Below, in pieces: positions 35,358-45,901 of a stretch of DNA of 64,000 bases. The DNA is from Actinoplanes subtropicus (GTDB taxonomy: Bacteria > Actinomycetota > Actinomycetes > Mycobacteriales > Micromonosporaceae). The translations under genes were made by a program, and so were the position numbers. Each line of letters begins with the position of its first letter. Within the stretch, counting starts at the first letter, position 1. Location: NCBI RefSeq assembly GCF_000721705.1, contig NZ_JOJL01000026.1, forward strand, positions 62,001 through 126,000, read 5' to 3'. The notes under the pieces are model-generated. The model had not been told where the DNA came from and did no database searches. It saw only the letters and a program-made list of their open reading frames with translations.

Positions 35358-36215
35358 ATGACTGAAGACAGCCTGAAGGTCCACCAACCGAGTGACATAC
35401 AGCTAGGACGGATCGCCTACCGCCGCGGCAAGGCGATCCGCTCCGTGCTGGTCGCCGCCGTCTCGACCGCGGTGGTCGGGGTGCTGCTGGTCGTGGCGAT
35501 CACCGGCGCGCCCGGCTGGCAGCGGGTCAAGTCGTCGTTCTTCGACGCGAGCATCGCGCGCAAGTACCTGCCGGACATCCTCGAGGGGCTCTGGCTCAAC
35601 ATCCGGCTGTTCGCCGTCTGCGCCGCCTGCGCGCTGCTGCTCGGCCTGATCGCCTCGGTGCTGCGCACGCTGCGCGGGCCGGTGTTCTTCCCGGTCCGGG
35701 CCCTCGCCACGATCTACACGTACTCGTTCCGCGGCCTGCCGCTGATCATCACGATCTACCTGTTCGCCTTCGGCATCCCGGGATTGCGCCTGCAGGGGAC
35801 GCCGAACGTCACGGTCCTGGGCGGTGCGGCGATCACCATCACGTACGGGTCGTACATCGCCGAGGTACTGCGGGCCGGCATCGAGTCGGTGCACCCGAGC
35901 CAGATGGCGGCGGCGCGCTCGCTCGGGCTCAGCTACCGCCAGTCGATGCGCCACGTGGTGCTGCCGCAGGCGGTGCGCCGGGCCTCTCCGGCGCTGCTCA
36001 ACGACGTGGTGTCGATGCAGAAGGACGTGGGCCTGATCTCGCTGGCCGGTCCGATCGACGCGATCCGGGCCGCTCAGATCGGGTCGGCGGAGAGCGCGAA
36101 CTTCACCCCGTACGTGGTCGCGGGTGTGCTTTTTGTTCTTTTCGCCCTGCCGCTGATCGGCGTGACCGACTTCGTGACGTTGCGCGCCGCCCGGCGGCAG
36201 AACGCGGGGACCTGA
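35358..36215 (+). CDS. Amino-acid ABC transporter permease (HisM/GlnP type)
   Basis: 285 residues with an N-terminal cytoplasmic tail, an extra first membrane segment (about 27-47) and the five-segment permease core. The EAA loop is seen as EVLRAGIESVHPSQMAAARSLG. FRGLPLIITIYLFAFG is the usual polar-amino-acid permease pattern. A single permease gene implies a homodimer. Its stop TGA overlaps the ATPase ATG by one base. Confidence 0.93.
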   Translation: MTEDSLKVHQPSDIQLGRIAYRRGKAIRSVLVAAVSTAVVGVLLVVAITGAPGWQRVKSSFFDASIARKYLPDILEGLWLNIRLFAVCAACALLLGLIASVLRTLRGPVFFPVRALATIYTYSFRGLPLIITIYLFAFGIPGLRLQGTPNVTVLGGAAITITYGSYIAEVLRAGIESVHPSQMAAARSLGLSYRQSMRHVVLPQAVRRASPALLNDVVSMQKDVGLISLAGPIDAIRAAQIGSAESANFTPYVVAGVLFVLFALPLIGVTDFVTLRAARRQNAGT

Positions 36216-36955
36216 TGTTGCTGACCTGCACGGACGTCCGGAAGACGTTCGGCTCCGCGGTGGTGCTCGACGGCCTGGACCTGGCGGTGGACGAGCACGA
36301 GGTGGTCGCCCTGATCGGGGCGTCGGGCTCGGGCAAGTCGACGCTGCTGCGCTGCGTGAACCTGCTGACCGAGGTCGACGACGGCACGATCACCCTGGAC
36401 GGCGAGGACATCACCAACCCCAAGATCAATCCCGATTTCGTACGCCGGAAGATCGGTCTCGTTTTTCAGTCGTACAACCTGTTCCCGCACATGACCGTCC
36501 TGGACAACATCACGTTGTCGCCGGTGAAGGTGCACGGCCGCCCGTCGTCCTCAGCCAAGGAGCAGGCCATGGAGTGGCTGTCGCGGGTCGGGCTGGCGGA
36601 CAAGGCCGACAGCTACCCGGACCGGCTCTCCGGCGGCCAGCAGCAGCGCGCGGCGATCATCCGGGCCCTGGTGAACTCGCCCCGGCTGCTGCTGTTGGAC
36701 GAGGTTACGTCGGCCCTGGATCCGGAACTGGTGGGCGAGGTGCTCACGATGATCCGGGATCTGAAGGGGGACGGGGTGACGATGATCCTGGCCACGCACG
36801 AGATGGGGTTCGCGCGGCAGGTGGCGGATCGGGTCGCCTTCCTGGACAAGGGGAAGGTGCTGGAGCAGGGGCCGCCGGCGCAGGTGCTGGGGGATCCCGT
36901 CGAGGCTCGCACCCGGCAGTTCCTGGCCCGGATCATCGAGGCTGGGCGTCTCTAG
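36215..36955 (+). CDS. Amino-acid ABC transporter ATP-binding protein
   Basis: 246 residues, polar-amino-acid (HisP/GlnQ) type. Walker A GASGSGKST, Q-loop LVFQSYNLFPHMTV, signature LSGGQQQR, Walker B LLLLDEVTSALDPEL, switch ATHEMGFA. It energises the importer encoded with it. Last gene of the unit; a repeat-rich gap follows before the convergent ribH. Confidence 0.96.
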   Translation: MLLTCTDVRKTFGSAVVLDGLDLAVDEHEVVALIGASGSGKSTLLRCVNLLTEVDDGTITLDGEDITNPKINPDFVRRKIGLVFQSYNLFPHMTVLDNITLSPVKVHGRPSSSAKEQAMEWLSRVGLADKADSYPDRLSGGQQQRAAIIRALVNSPRLLLLDEVTSALDPELVGEVLTMIRDLKGDGVTMILATHEMGFARQVADRVAFLDKGKVLEQGPPAQVLGDPVEARTRQFLARIIEAGRL

Positions 36956-36960
36956 TTCTG

Positions 36961-37130
36961 CCGCTTCCGGTGAGCGGGGGGCTGGGCCTTGCTTGCCATG
37001 GCCCGATGCGTGCCTGGTCACGGTTCCTGCCGCCCGTTGCGGCTTCCGGTGGGTCGGGCTGCTTGCCATGGCCCGGCACCCCCGCCTGGTCGCCGTCCGT
37101 GCCGCCCGCTGCGGCTTGCCGGTGGGTCGG
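36961..37130. repeat. Diverged tandem repeat of about 70 bp after the ABC operon
   Basis: Two copies around GCTTGCCATGGCCCG (36991 and 37061, 70 bases apart) plus part of a third. GCGGCTTCCGGTGGGTCGG and variants recur at the unit ends. No gene and no start codon with support. Confidence 0.75.
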
Positions 37131-37310
37131 CTGTAACGCGAACTCTTCAAGGTCGGCGGGGATCCGGACCTTGAAGCGCAGCTGTTCGGCGCGGACGGGA
37201 AAGCATCACCCTTGCGATGGTTCGCGGGCCGGGCGTCTGAAATGGGGGAAATATCAGGACGACGGTCGGGCGAGGCGTGCCGGGCGGGTGGGGCACCCGG
37301 CACGGGCCGG
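37131..37310. other. Non-coding gap with an inverted repeat
   Basis: TTCAAGGTC (37146-37154) and GACCTTGAA (37167-37175) form perfect 9-bp arms around 12 bases. Placed between two convergent operons it could end both, although no T-run follows on either side. Nothing else is recognised before the ribH stop. Confidence 0.5.
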
Positions 37311-37787
37311 TTACGGCTTGCTGAGGTCGCGGAGGACCAGGGCGGCGTCGAGGGCGGCGACCGTGCTCTGCCAGCCCTTGTCCTCGATCGAGTCCTCCAG
37401 GCCGGCACGGTCGCGGGCCTGCCCGAGGCTGTGCACCGTCAGGACGCCGTGGGCGACGGGGATGCTCTCGTCGAGGGCTATGCGGGTCAGGCCGGTGGTG
37501 ACCGAGTCGCAGACGTACTCGAAGTGCTCGGTCTCGCCCTTGATGACTACGCCGAGGGCGACGACCGCGTCGCACTGGCGGGCCAGGGCCTGGGCGACGA
37601 CCGGTAGTTCGACCGCGCCGGCCACGCGGTGGACCACGACGTCGGTGACGCCGCAGGCCTCGGCTGCGGACTTGGCTCGCTCGATCATGTGATCGATCAG
37701 GTCGGCGTGCCAGCGGGCGCCGACGATGCCGAGCCGCAGCCCGGACGCGTCGACGGTCTGCATGCGCGGGTCACCGAAGCCGGCCAT
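37311..37787 (-). CDS. ribH: 6,7-dimethyl-8-ribityllumazine synthase
   Basis: 158 residues. Condenses the ribitylamino-uracil with the four-carbon phosphate from RibB. GIVGARWHADLIDHMIERA, the catalytic-His region GVVIKGETEHFEYVCDSVT and GVLTVHSLGQA are typical. The subunits form icosahedral or pentameric shells. ATG 37787 is 5 bases from a GGGGG tract; GTG 37790 is one codon earlier. Last gene of the rib operon. Confidence 0.96.
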   Translation of the reverse strand: MAGFGDPRMQTVDASGLRLGIVGARWHADLIDHMIERAKSAAEACGVTDVVVHRVAGAVELPVVAQALARQCDAVVALGVVIKGETEHFEYVCDSVTTGLTRIALDESIPVAHGVLTVHSLGQARDRAGLEDSIEDKGWQSTVAALDAALVLRDLSKP

Positions 37788-37820
37788 CACTGCCCCCTTT
37801 GTCGGAGAATTTCATCCTAA

Positions 37821-39025
<1,205 letters not shown>

Positions 39026-39029
<4 letters not shown>

Positions 39030-39619
39030 CGGCTCCCCAGCATCTTTTCCACGTATTTGGCGATCACGTCGACCTCGAGGTTCACCGGGTCGCCCGCACT
39101 CTTGGATCCCAGAACGGTCAGCTTCAGCGTGGTCGGGATCAGCCCGACGCTGAACGATGCGTCGTCCACCGCCATGACGGTCAGCGAGACCCCGTCGACG
39201 GTGATCGACCCCTTCTCCACCACGTACTTCGCGAGATGTGACGGGAGGGAGAAGCGCAGGACCTCCCACTCGGATTCCGGCGTACGGTCGAGGATCTCGG
39301 CGACCCCGTCCACGTGGCCCTGCACGAGATGCCCGCCGAGCCGGCTGCCGACCGTGGCCGCCCGCTCCAGGTTGACCTGGCTGCCCACGCGCAGCGCGCC
39401 GAGCGAGGAGCGCCGCAGCGTCTCGCCCATCACGTCGGCCGTGAACACGCCGTCGACGTTCTCGATCACGGTGAGACAGACCCCGTTGACCGAGATCGAG
39501 TCGCCGTGCCGCGCGTCGGCGGTGACGACGGGCCCGCGGACCGCGATGACCGCGGAGTCGCCGCCCGCGTCAACCAGGCGGAGCACCTCGCCCAGTTCTT
39601 CGACGATGCCGGTGAACAT
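39026..39619 (-). CDS. ribE: Riboflavin synthase, alpha subunit
   Basis: 197 residues made of two lumazine-binding repeats: [15 protein letters not shown] in the first, [16 protein letters not shown] opening the second. Converts two ribityllumazines into riboflavin. Its ATG begins directly next to the ribD stop codon, with no bases between. Also called ribC in some genomes. Confidence 0.96.
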
Positions 39620-40717
39620 TTAAGAGTCCTTCCATTCCGAATAAGGGTGGTGGGCGGGGTGGTCGGATGGCTTCTGGCGCAGGGACGCTGTGAAGCGCAG
39701 GTCGGGGCCGATCTGCGCGATGTCGGTGAGATCCAGTTCGATGGCGTCGGCGATCGTGCCCACGCCGGCGTCGACCAGGGCGGGCTTGCCGGCGCCGAGC
39801 AGCTTCGGCGCGACGTAGCCGATCACCTGGTCGACCAGCCCGGCGGCCAGGAACGAGCCGGCCAGCGTCGGGCCCCCCTCCAGCAGCACCGAGCGGATGC
39901 CGCGGCCGAACAGCGCGGTGAGCAGCGAATGCAGGTCGACCCGGCCGTCCGGCCCGGCGCCGACCTCGTCGGTGGTGACGATCCAGGTGGGTGCGGCGAC
40001 GTCCCGCACACGCGCTTTTTTGGGCGTACGGCCGGAGGAGTCGACGACCACCCGCAGCGGCTGCTTGATCGCGAGCGTGCCGTCCCGCAGGTCACGCACC
40101 GTGAGCTGGGGGTCGTCGGCGACCACCGTGCCGGCGCCCACCATGATCGCGTCCATCGTGCCGCGCAGCACGTGCACGTCGCTGCGGGCCGGCGCCGAGG
40201 TGATCCACTGGCTGGTGTTGTCGGCGGCGGCCGAGCGACCGTCCAGGGTGGCGGCGAACTTCCAGGTCACGTACGGCCGGCCGCGCCGCACCGCGGTGAG
40301 CCACGCGATGTTGCCCTGCTCCGCCTCCTTGCGGCGCACCCCGGTCTCGACCTGCACGCCGGCCGCCCGCAGCGTGGTCGCCCCGCCCGCCGCGACCGGC
40401 GTCGGGTCGTCCACGGCGATCACCACCCGGCGGACGCCCGCGTTGATCAGCGCGTGACTGCACGGTCCCGTACGCCCGGTGTGGTTGCAGGGCTCCAGGG
40501 TGACCACGGCGGTGCCGCCCCGGGCCCGCTCGCCGGCCTGGGCCAGCGCCACGATCTCGGCGTGCGGCCCGCCCGCGTACGCGTGGAAGCCCTCACCCAC
40601 CACCTCGCCCTCGGCGTCCAGCAGGAGGCAGCCGACCACGGGGTTGGGGCTGGTCGTCCCGAGGCCACGGCCGGCCAGCGCGATCGCGCGGCGCATCGCC
40701 TCGTCCTCGGTGACCAT
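39620..40717 (-). CDS. ribD: Bifunctional deaminase/reductase of riboflavin synthesis
   Basis: 365 residues. N-terminal deaminase with zinc ligands in GGPHAEIVAL and EPCNHTGRTGPC; C-terminal reductase (VTWKFAATLDGRSAA, VLLEGGPTLAGSF). Acts on the GTP cyclohydrolase product. First gene of the rib operon; GGAGGG lies upstream of ATG 40717, inside the region controlled by the FMN riboswitch. Confidence 0.96.
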   Translation of the reverse strand: MVTEDEAMRRAIALAGRGLGTTSPNPVVGCLLLDAEGEVVGEGFHAYAGGPHAEIVALAQAGERARGGTAVVTLEPCNHTGRTGPCSHALINAGVRRVVIAVDDPTPVAAGGATTLRAAGVQVETGVRRKEAEQGNIAWLTAVRRGRPYVTWKFAATLDGRSAAADNTSQWITSAPARSDVHVLRGTMDAIMVGAGTVVADDPQLTVRDLRDGTLAIKQPLRVVVDSSGRTPKKARVRDVAAPTWIVTTDEVGAGPDGRVDLHSLLTALFGRGIRSVLLEGGPTLAGSFLAAGLVDQVIGYVAPKLLGAGKPALVDAGVGTIADAIELDLTDIAQIGPDLRFTASLRQKPSDHPAHHPYSEWKDS

Positions 40718-40851
40718 GGCATTCCCTCCATGCGCGGTACGGTCACGCGCCGAGGGGAAGCGGGAGATAACGCCAGGAATCGGACAGACGGGTACGCTTC
40801 GCGCGCCCCGGTCGACGGCACGCCAAGCGAACCCTCGGTCCGATCCCGCGC
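40718..40851 (-). promoter_or_regulatory. Expression platform between the FMN riboswitch and ribD
   Basis: The 130 bases between aptamer and start codon. Minus-strand CGCGTGACCGTACCGCGC lies just before ATGGAGGG and could pair to hide the ribosome site. No T-run terminator is seen, so control of translation initiation is more likely than attenuation. Inferred. Confidence 0.4.
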
Positions 40852-41008
40852 GCTGTCTCCCATCCGGACTGTCTGACCGCTTACGCGATCAACCGTCGGC
40901 CCTGGAGTCTCACCAGGTCCACCGGCCGTCGTGAAGACGTCCGGGTCGCGGGCTTACCGATGCTCTCGCTTCGGATCACCGCCGGTTCGGAATTTCACCG
41001 AGTCCCGC
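40852..41008 (-). promoter_or_regulatory. FMN riboswitch (RFN element)
   Basis: The minus strand carries the hallmark pieces in order: GACTCGGTGAAATTCCGAAC, CCGGCGGTGATCC, AAGCCCGCGACCC, GACCTGGTGAGACTCCAGG, GCCGACGGTT and CAGTCCGGATGGGAGA. These are the conserved junction sequences of the six-stem FMN aptamer. Bound FMN should shut off ribD-ribE-ribBA-ribH. Confidence 0.95.
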
Positions 41009-41091
41009 CAGCGCGTGGTGGGTCAATCCCGAGTCTTGCACGATCGGCGGAATTTGCCATCAGGACCGTCGGCCATCTCACATCGGCGGCG

Positions 41092-42099
41092 CTACTCGTC
41101 GCCCTCGCCGCCGGCCCGGCGGCGGTCGATCGCCACGTAGGAGCCCGGCTGCGACTTGGCGACCTTCTTCATCTCGGAGGCCACCGCGATCACCACCCGC
41201 GGGTCGGTGAACTTGCGGCCCTCGACCGTGGCCTGGGCGACGCCGATCGACAGGGTGACCAGGGCCGCCTTGTTCTTGTTGCCGCGCCGGTCGGGGACCT
41301 CGATGTAGCCGCGCTCCGCGTCCGCCGGGTCGTACAGCCGGTCGGCGGCCTGCTCGAAGTCGGTGACCGTGCGCTTGGTCAGCGGCAGCACCTGGTCGGG
41401 GGCGCAGATGAAGACGAAGTCGTCGCCGCCGATGTGGCCCAGGAAGATCGACGGCGGCCCGATCGTGGTGACCGCCTTGTGCAGGCTGCGGGCGAGCGCG
41501 GTGATGAACTCGTCGCCGCGGTCGAACCCGTACACGTCGTTGACGCTCTTGAACCGGTCGATGTCGATGTAGCCAACGGAGTATTCGCCGCCGGTCCGCA
41601 TCCGGTCGTGGATCTCGCGCCGCACCCGCGAGTTGCCGGGCAGCCCGGTCAGCGGGGAGACCTCGCGGAACTCCTTGTTGCGCTTGAGCGTGGTGGTGAC
41701 CCGGGCCAGCAGCTCGGCCGTGTCGAACGGCTTGACCAGGTAGTCGTCGACGCCGGCGGTCAGGCCGACCACCTTGTCCACGGTCATGCTCTTGGCGGTC
41801 AGCATGATCACCGGGAGGGCCGAGGTGAGCGGCTCGGCGCGCAGCCGGCGGGTCAGCTCGACGCCGTCCATGCCCGGCATCATCCAGTCGACCACCGCCA
41901 GGTCGGGGCGGTTGTCCTGCATCACGCGCAGCGCGTCCTCGCCGTCGCTGGCGCGGATCACGTCGTACCCGTGCACCTTCAGGTTGAACTCGACGAAGCC
42001 CGCGATGTCCTGGTCGTCGTCGACCACCAGGATCAGGTCGGGCCGCTGCTCCGGCTCCGGCCCGAGATCGTCGGTGTCGCGCACCACATCGGTGCTCAT
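41092..42099 (-). CDS. Response regulator with degenerate GGDEF domain
   Basis: 335 residues. Receiver domain (about 22-140) with the acidic pair Asp28/29, phospho-acceptor Asp71 in VVDWMMPGMDG and Lys in DYLVKPF. Then a GGDEF-family domain (about 148-320) whose active loop reads GGDDF (residues 224-228) and lacks the RxxD inhibitory site. The Glu-to-Asp change makes cyclic-di-GMP synthesis uncertain; some GGDDF proteins are still active, others bind nucleotides only. GGGGAG is 5 bases before ATG 42099. No kinase gene is adjacent. Confidence 0.9.
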   Translation of the reverse strand: MSTDVVRDTDDLGPEPEQRPDLILVVDDDQDIAGFVEFNLKVHGYDVIRASDGEDALRVMQDNRPDLAVVDWMMPGMDGVELTRRLRAEPLTSALPVIMLTAKSMTVDKVVGLTAGVDDYLVKPFDTAELLARVTTTLKRNKEFREVSPLTGLPGNSRVRREIHDRMRTGGEYSVGYIDIDRFKSVNDVYGFDRGDEFITALARSLHKAVTTIGPPSIFLGHIGGDDFVFICAPDQVLPLTKRTVTDFEQAADRLYDPADAERGYIEVPDRRGNKNKAALVTLSIGVAQATVEGRKFTDPRVVIAVASEMKKVAKSQPGSYVAIDRRRAGGEGDE

Positions 42100-42127
42100 G
42101 TTGTCTCCCCGCTGCCGACCGTCACCA

Positions 42128-42805
42128 TCATCCGCTGGACCGGGCGCCCGCGGCCAGTCCACGGAGGTGTCGAACCGCCTCCGCCGGGTCGGCCGCGCCG
42201 TACACCGCGGTGCCGGCCACGAACGCGTCGGCGCCCGCCTCGGCGGCCTGGGCGATGGTGTCGGCCGCGATGCCGCCGTCCACCTCGAGGCGCACCTCCA
42301 GATCCTTCGCGGAGATCCGGCGGCGCACGTCGCGCACCTTCTCCAGCATCTCGGGCAGGAACTTCTGCCCGCCGAAGCCGGCCTTGATCGTCATGATCAG
42401 CAAAGTGTCGAGATACGGCAGCAGCTCGAGATACGGCTCCACCGGGGTGTCCCGGTCGATCGCGAGCCCGGCCTTGGAGCCGGCCGCGCGCAGCGTCTTG
42501 GCCAGTGCCACCGGGTTCTCGCAGGCCTCGGCGTGGAAGGTCACGTTGTACGCCCCGGCCTCCGCGTACCCGGGCGCCCAGCGCTCCGGGTCGGTGATCA
42601 TCAGGTGCACGTCGAACGGGATGCTCGTCGACTTGCGCAGGCTCTGCACCACGGGCAGCCCGATGGTCAGGTTCGGCACGAAGTGGTTGTCCATGACATC
42701 GACGTGCACCCAGTCGGCCGCGCCCTCGATCGCGCCCACCTCGTCGGCGAGGCGGGCGAAGTCGGCGGCGAGGATGCTGGGCGCGATGATCGGCTTTGCT
42801 TCCAC
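42128..42805 (-). CDS. rpe: Ribulose-phosphate 3-epimerase
   Basis: 225-residue TIM barrel. [34 protein letters not shown], and [15 protein letters not shown] carry the metal- and phosphate-binding residues. Interconverts ribulose 5-phosphate and xylulose 5-phosphate; ribulose 5-phosphate is also a RibB substrate. Start GTG 42805; the upstream ribosome site is weak. It lies 28 bases before the response regulator gene, same strand. Confidence 0.96.
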   Translation of the reverse strand: MEAKPIIAPSILAADFARLADEVGAIEGAADWVHVDVMDNHFVPNLTIGLPVVQSLRKSTSIPFDVHLMITDPERWAPGYAEAGAYNVTFHAEACENPVALAKTLRAAGSKAGLAIDRDTPVEPYLELLPYLDTLLIMTIKAGFGGQKFLPEMLEKVRDVRRRISAKDLEVRLEVDGGIAADTIAQAAEAGADAFVAGTAVYGAADPAEAVRHLRGLAAGARSSG

Positions 42806-42878
42806 GGGGGCAGTCTAAAGCGGGCCGCGCCGGGCCACCCGATAGAGTGGCGCGTCCGATTTGCCTGGGGAGGCACGC

Positions 42879-43739
42879 ATGCGGCGGTGGGCGGTTGGCG
42901 CGCTGTGTTTCCTGGTTTTGGGCGTCCTGGCGCTCGGCGGGTGCGGCGAGCGGTCCGGCGGGCTCGACGGCGACCTGACCGACGACTGGCGGCCGATGGC
43001 GGCGGCCACCCCGTTCCGCCCGCAGGCCGGGGTCTGCCACGCCGACCTGGTGCCGAGCGTGACGGTGGACGGCTACGCGCCGGTGCCGTGCGCCGAGTCG
43101 CACCTGGCCGAGACCGTGGCGGTGGCGACGGTGAGCAGGCAGAGCGCGGCGCAGGCCTTCGCCACCTGCTCGGCGGCGGCCAGCGCGTTTCTGGGCGGCG
43201 ACTGGCGTACCGGATGGGTGGTCCTGCAGCCGGTATCGCCCAGCAAGGCGGCCTGGGCCGGCGGCGCCCGCTGGGTCCGCTGCGACGTCGCCGAGACGTC
43301 CCCGGTGGACGGCGCGCTGGTGCACCGCACGGGCAGCCTCAAGGGCAGCGTGCGGGCCGGCGGCCGGTTGCGGATGGGCTGCGCCAACCCGACCGTCCGG
43401 GGCGACACGGTCACCCAGATGCACCCGGTGGCCTGCCCGAGCGGTCACACCGCCGAGTTCGCCGGCCTGTTCACCACCACCCGGGCCAGGTCGGACGACC
43501 TGAGCAGCGCCGAGGTGGCGAAGGGCTGCGACCGGGCGATCGCGAGGTTCGCCGGGATAGCCGACGACGCCTCGCTACCGAGCCGGGTCGGCTGGCTGGG
43601 CTTCCCGCCGGACGACGCCGCCTGGCAGATGGGCGACCGGTCGATCCGCTGCTTCCTGTGGCTCAACGGCGAGAAGATGACCGGCTCCTACCGCGGAGCC
43701 GGCCCGGGCAAGCTCAAGATCCACTATGTGAGCGGCTGA
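42879..43739 (+). CDS. Septum-formation-like lipoprotein
   Basis: 286 residues. Lipoprotein signal with lipobox LGGC at about residue 22. The rest has paired Cys-containing modules (AGVCHADLVPSVTVDGYAPVPC...HLAETVAV and DTVTQMHPVACPSGHTAEFAG) resembling the actinobacterial septum-formation domain. It acts outside the membrane; exact role unknown. GGGGAGG is 5 bases before ATG 42879. The end overlaps the convergent sulfotransferase gene by 16 bases. Confidence 0.75.
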   Translation: MRRWAVGALCFLVLGVLALGGCGERSGGLDGDLTDDWRPMAAATPFRPQAGVCHADLVPSVTVDGYAPVPCAESHLAETVAVATVSRQSAAQAFATCSAAASAFLGGDWRTGWVVLQPVSPSKAAWAGGARWVRCDVAETSPVDGALVHRTGSLKGSVRAGGRLRMGCANPTVRGDTVTQMHPVACPSGHTAEFAGLFTTTRARSDDLSSAEVAKGCDRAIARFAGIADDASLPSRVGWLGFPPDDAAWQMGDRSIRCFLWLNGEKMTGSYRGAGPGKLKIHYVSG

Positions 43740-44365
43740 GAGAGCGCCATCCGCTCCTGCATCGCCTGGTGGAAGGTGGCGCCGTCGTTGAGTCTGGGGA
43801 ACGGCGTGTCCGGGGTGGGCACGCCGAGGAAGTCGCAGAGCGGTCCCCAGCCCTGGCTCACCGTGAAGTCCAGCAGGCGGTCGGGGGCGATCTCCGCCCG
43901 TACGGCCGCGTTGTGCTCTTGGAAAAGCTCGAGCATCGCCTCGCGGTCGGCGAACCGCCCGCCGAAAGTCCCCGACCAGACCGTCTTCTCCGCCATTTCC
44001 CGGCCGGCCATCATGGCCGGCGGCAACGGCCCGTCGCTGGTCGCCGCCGCATAGATGGTCTTGTACGCGCTGTCGTACCACTTGCCGGGCTCGCGCGTGG
44101 TCAGGATGACCCGGGCGGCCGGATGCGCGGCGGTGAGCTCGCGCCAGAAAAAGGTGCCGGGCCAATCCACGGTAGAGCGATAGCCGTCGAAGGCCGCATC
44201 GAGGCACGCCAGATCCCCATCCGCGGCCCGGGAGAGCAACGAGGCCCGCCACGGGTCCACGAGCAGCGGCATCATGTGCATGCACGGACCGAATCCGAGC
44301 TGCTCGAGCGCCACCTTCAGGCTGAGTGTTCCGGTCCGGCCGAAGCCCACGCCGATAACATCCAT
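43724..44365 (-). CDS. Sulfotransferase-family protein (Sulfotransfer_4/17 type)
   Basis: 213 residues. The 5'-phosphosulfate loop is GVGFGRTGTLSLKVALE (about residues 5-21), and the 3'-phosphate strand-loop is VILTTREPGKWYDSAYKTIY. Closely resembles a widespread group often annotated as sulfotransferases whose substrates are unknown. ATG 44365 was chosen at the homologous start. 60 bases separate it from rsmB, same strand. Confidence 0.85.
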   Translation of the reverse strand: MDVIGVGFGRTGTLSLKVALEQLGFGPCMHMMPLLVDPWRASLLSRAADGDLACLDAAFDGYRSTVDWPGTFFWRELTAAHPAARVILTTREPGKWYDSAYKTIYAAATSDGPLPPAMMAGREMAEKTVWSGTFGGRFADREAMLELFQEHNAAVRAEIAPDRLLDFTVSQGWGPLCDFLGVPTPDTPFPRLNDGATFHQAMQERMALSQPLT

Positions 44366-44425
44366 GGCCCCGTTATACCCGAGCACATCGATCCATTGGA
44401 CCCAAAAGGTCAAGAAGACCCACCA

Positions 44426-45901
44426 TCAGGAAGTGCGGCGTAACACCGCCAAGAACATCGCGTCGGTGCCGTGCCGATGCGGCCACAACTGCACGGTCGG
44501 GCCGGAGCCGAGCCCCGGCATGCCCGGCGGCAGCAGCGGCCGCGCGTCGACGAAATCGACCCCGACCCCGCTGCGCCGCGCGCCCTCGGTCACCGTCACC
44601 TGCGTCTCCACCATGTGCGGCGAGCAGGTCACGTACGCCACCAGACCGCCCGGCCGCACCGCCCGCAGCGCCGCCACCAGAAGCTCCCGCTGCAGCTTGG
44701 TCAGCGCCGGCAGGTCCGACGGCTGCCGCCGCCAGCGCGACTCCGGCCGGCGCCGCAGCGAGCCCAGCCCGGTGCACGGCGCGTCGACCAGCACCCGGTC
44801 GAACGACTCCTCCGGCAGATCGGGATCGCGGCCCACCGAGCGACCGTCCATCGGCAGCACCGTCACCGGCATGCCCTCGGTGGCCTGCTCGACCAGGCGC
44901 GCCCGGTGCTCGGCGACCTCGACCGCGGTGACCTCGGCGTTGCGCGACGCGGCGATCGAGCCCAGCAGGCCCGCCTTGCCGCCCGGGCCCGCGCACAGGT
45001 CGAGCCACCGGGTGTCCCGGCCCTCGATCGGTGCGGCCAGCAGCGCCGCCGCCACCAGCTGGGAGCCCTCGTCCTGAACGTGCGCGCGGCCCTCGCGGAT
45101 CGCGGCCAGCTCGCGCGGCGAACCGCCGGAGTTCAGATAGACCGCGTACGGCGAGAACGCCCCCGGCACCCCGTCGACCTCGTCGGCCAGCTCGATCGCG
45201 TCGGCCCGCCCCGGGCGCGCGCACAGGTGCACGATCGGGGCCTGGTTGTCCTCGATCAGCAGCCGCGCGGTGTCCTCGAGGTCGCCGCCGAGCGCCTCGG
45301 CGAACGCCCGCACGATCCACTGCGGGTGGTTGTGCAGCACCGCGAGGTTGCCGACCGGATCGACGTCGTACGCCGGGGCCAGCCGCTCGAGCCACCCCTC
45401 CAGCGGGGTCTCGGTGATCGTCCGCAGGACCGCGTTGGCGAAGCCGGCCGCCCCCGGCGCGACCGAACGCACCAGGTCGACGGTCTGGTTGACCGCGGCG
45501 TGCGCCGGCACCCGGGTGTGCAGCAGCTGGTACGCCCCGAGCCGCAGCGCGTCCCGGGCCGGCGGGTCGATCCGGGCCACGTCCCGCCCGGCGGCCGCCC
45601 CGATGATCAGGTCGAGGGTGCCGGACGAGCGCAGCGTGCCGTAGGTCAGCTCGGTGGCGAACGCGGCGTCCCGGCCGGTCAGCGCCATCCCGCGGAGGAT
45701 GTCGGCAAGGGCCAGGTTGGCGTACGCGTCGTCCCGGTTCACGGCGGCGATCGCCTCGTAGGCGGCCTGGCGGGCCGGGTCGGACGGCGGCCGCCCGCCG
45801 CGCGGCGCCCGCCCGGTGCGCGAGTCACGGGAGAAGCCGGGACCGGCCGTTCCCCGGGGCCGGCCGGAACCGTGCGGCCGCCCGGCGCGATGGTCGCTCA
45901 C
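44426..45901 (-). CDS. rsmB: 16S rRNA m5C967 methyltransferase (RsmB/Sun family)
   Basis: 491 residues. An Arg/Gly-rich tail of about 40 residues, an NusB-like RNA-binding domain (about 45-170), and the SAM domain: motif [17 protein letters not shown], motif IV with [15 protein letters not shown], and catalytic Cys in [10 protein letters not shown]. Start GTG 45901 overlaps the fmt stop by GTGA. Order def-fmt-rsmB is a classic translation cluster. Confidence 0.94.
   Translation of the reverse strand: MSDHRAGRPHGSGRPRGTAGPGFSRDSRTGRAPRGGRPPSDPARQAAYEAIAAVNRDDAYANLALADILRGMALTGRDAAFATELTYGTLRSSGTLDLIIGAAAGRDVARIDPPARDALRLGAYQLLHTRVPAHAAVNQTVDLVRSVAPGAAGFANAVLRTITETPLEGWLERLAPAYDVDPVGNLAVLHNHPQWIVRAFAEALGGDLEDTARLLIEDNQAPIVHLCARPGRADAIELADEVDGVPGAFSPYAVYLNSGGSPRELAAIREGRAHVQDEGSQLVAAALLAAPIEGRDTRWLDLCAGPGGKAGLLGSIAASRNAEVTAVEVAEHRARLVEQATEGMPVTVLPMDGRSVGRDPDLPEESFDRVLVDAPCTGLGSLRRRPESRWRRQPSDLPALTKLQRELLVAALRAVRPGGLVAYVTCSPHMVETQVTVTEGARRSGVGVDFVDARPLLPPGMPGLGSGPTVQLWPHRHGTDAMFLAVLRRTS

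Noticed and set aside
37146..37175. A gene remnant reading RAEQLRFKVRIPADLEEFA on the minus strand
   Set aside because: The stretch is short, has a stop close upstream, and the inverted repeat explains the sequence better.
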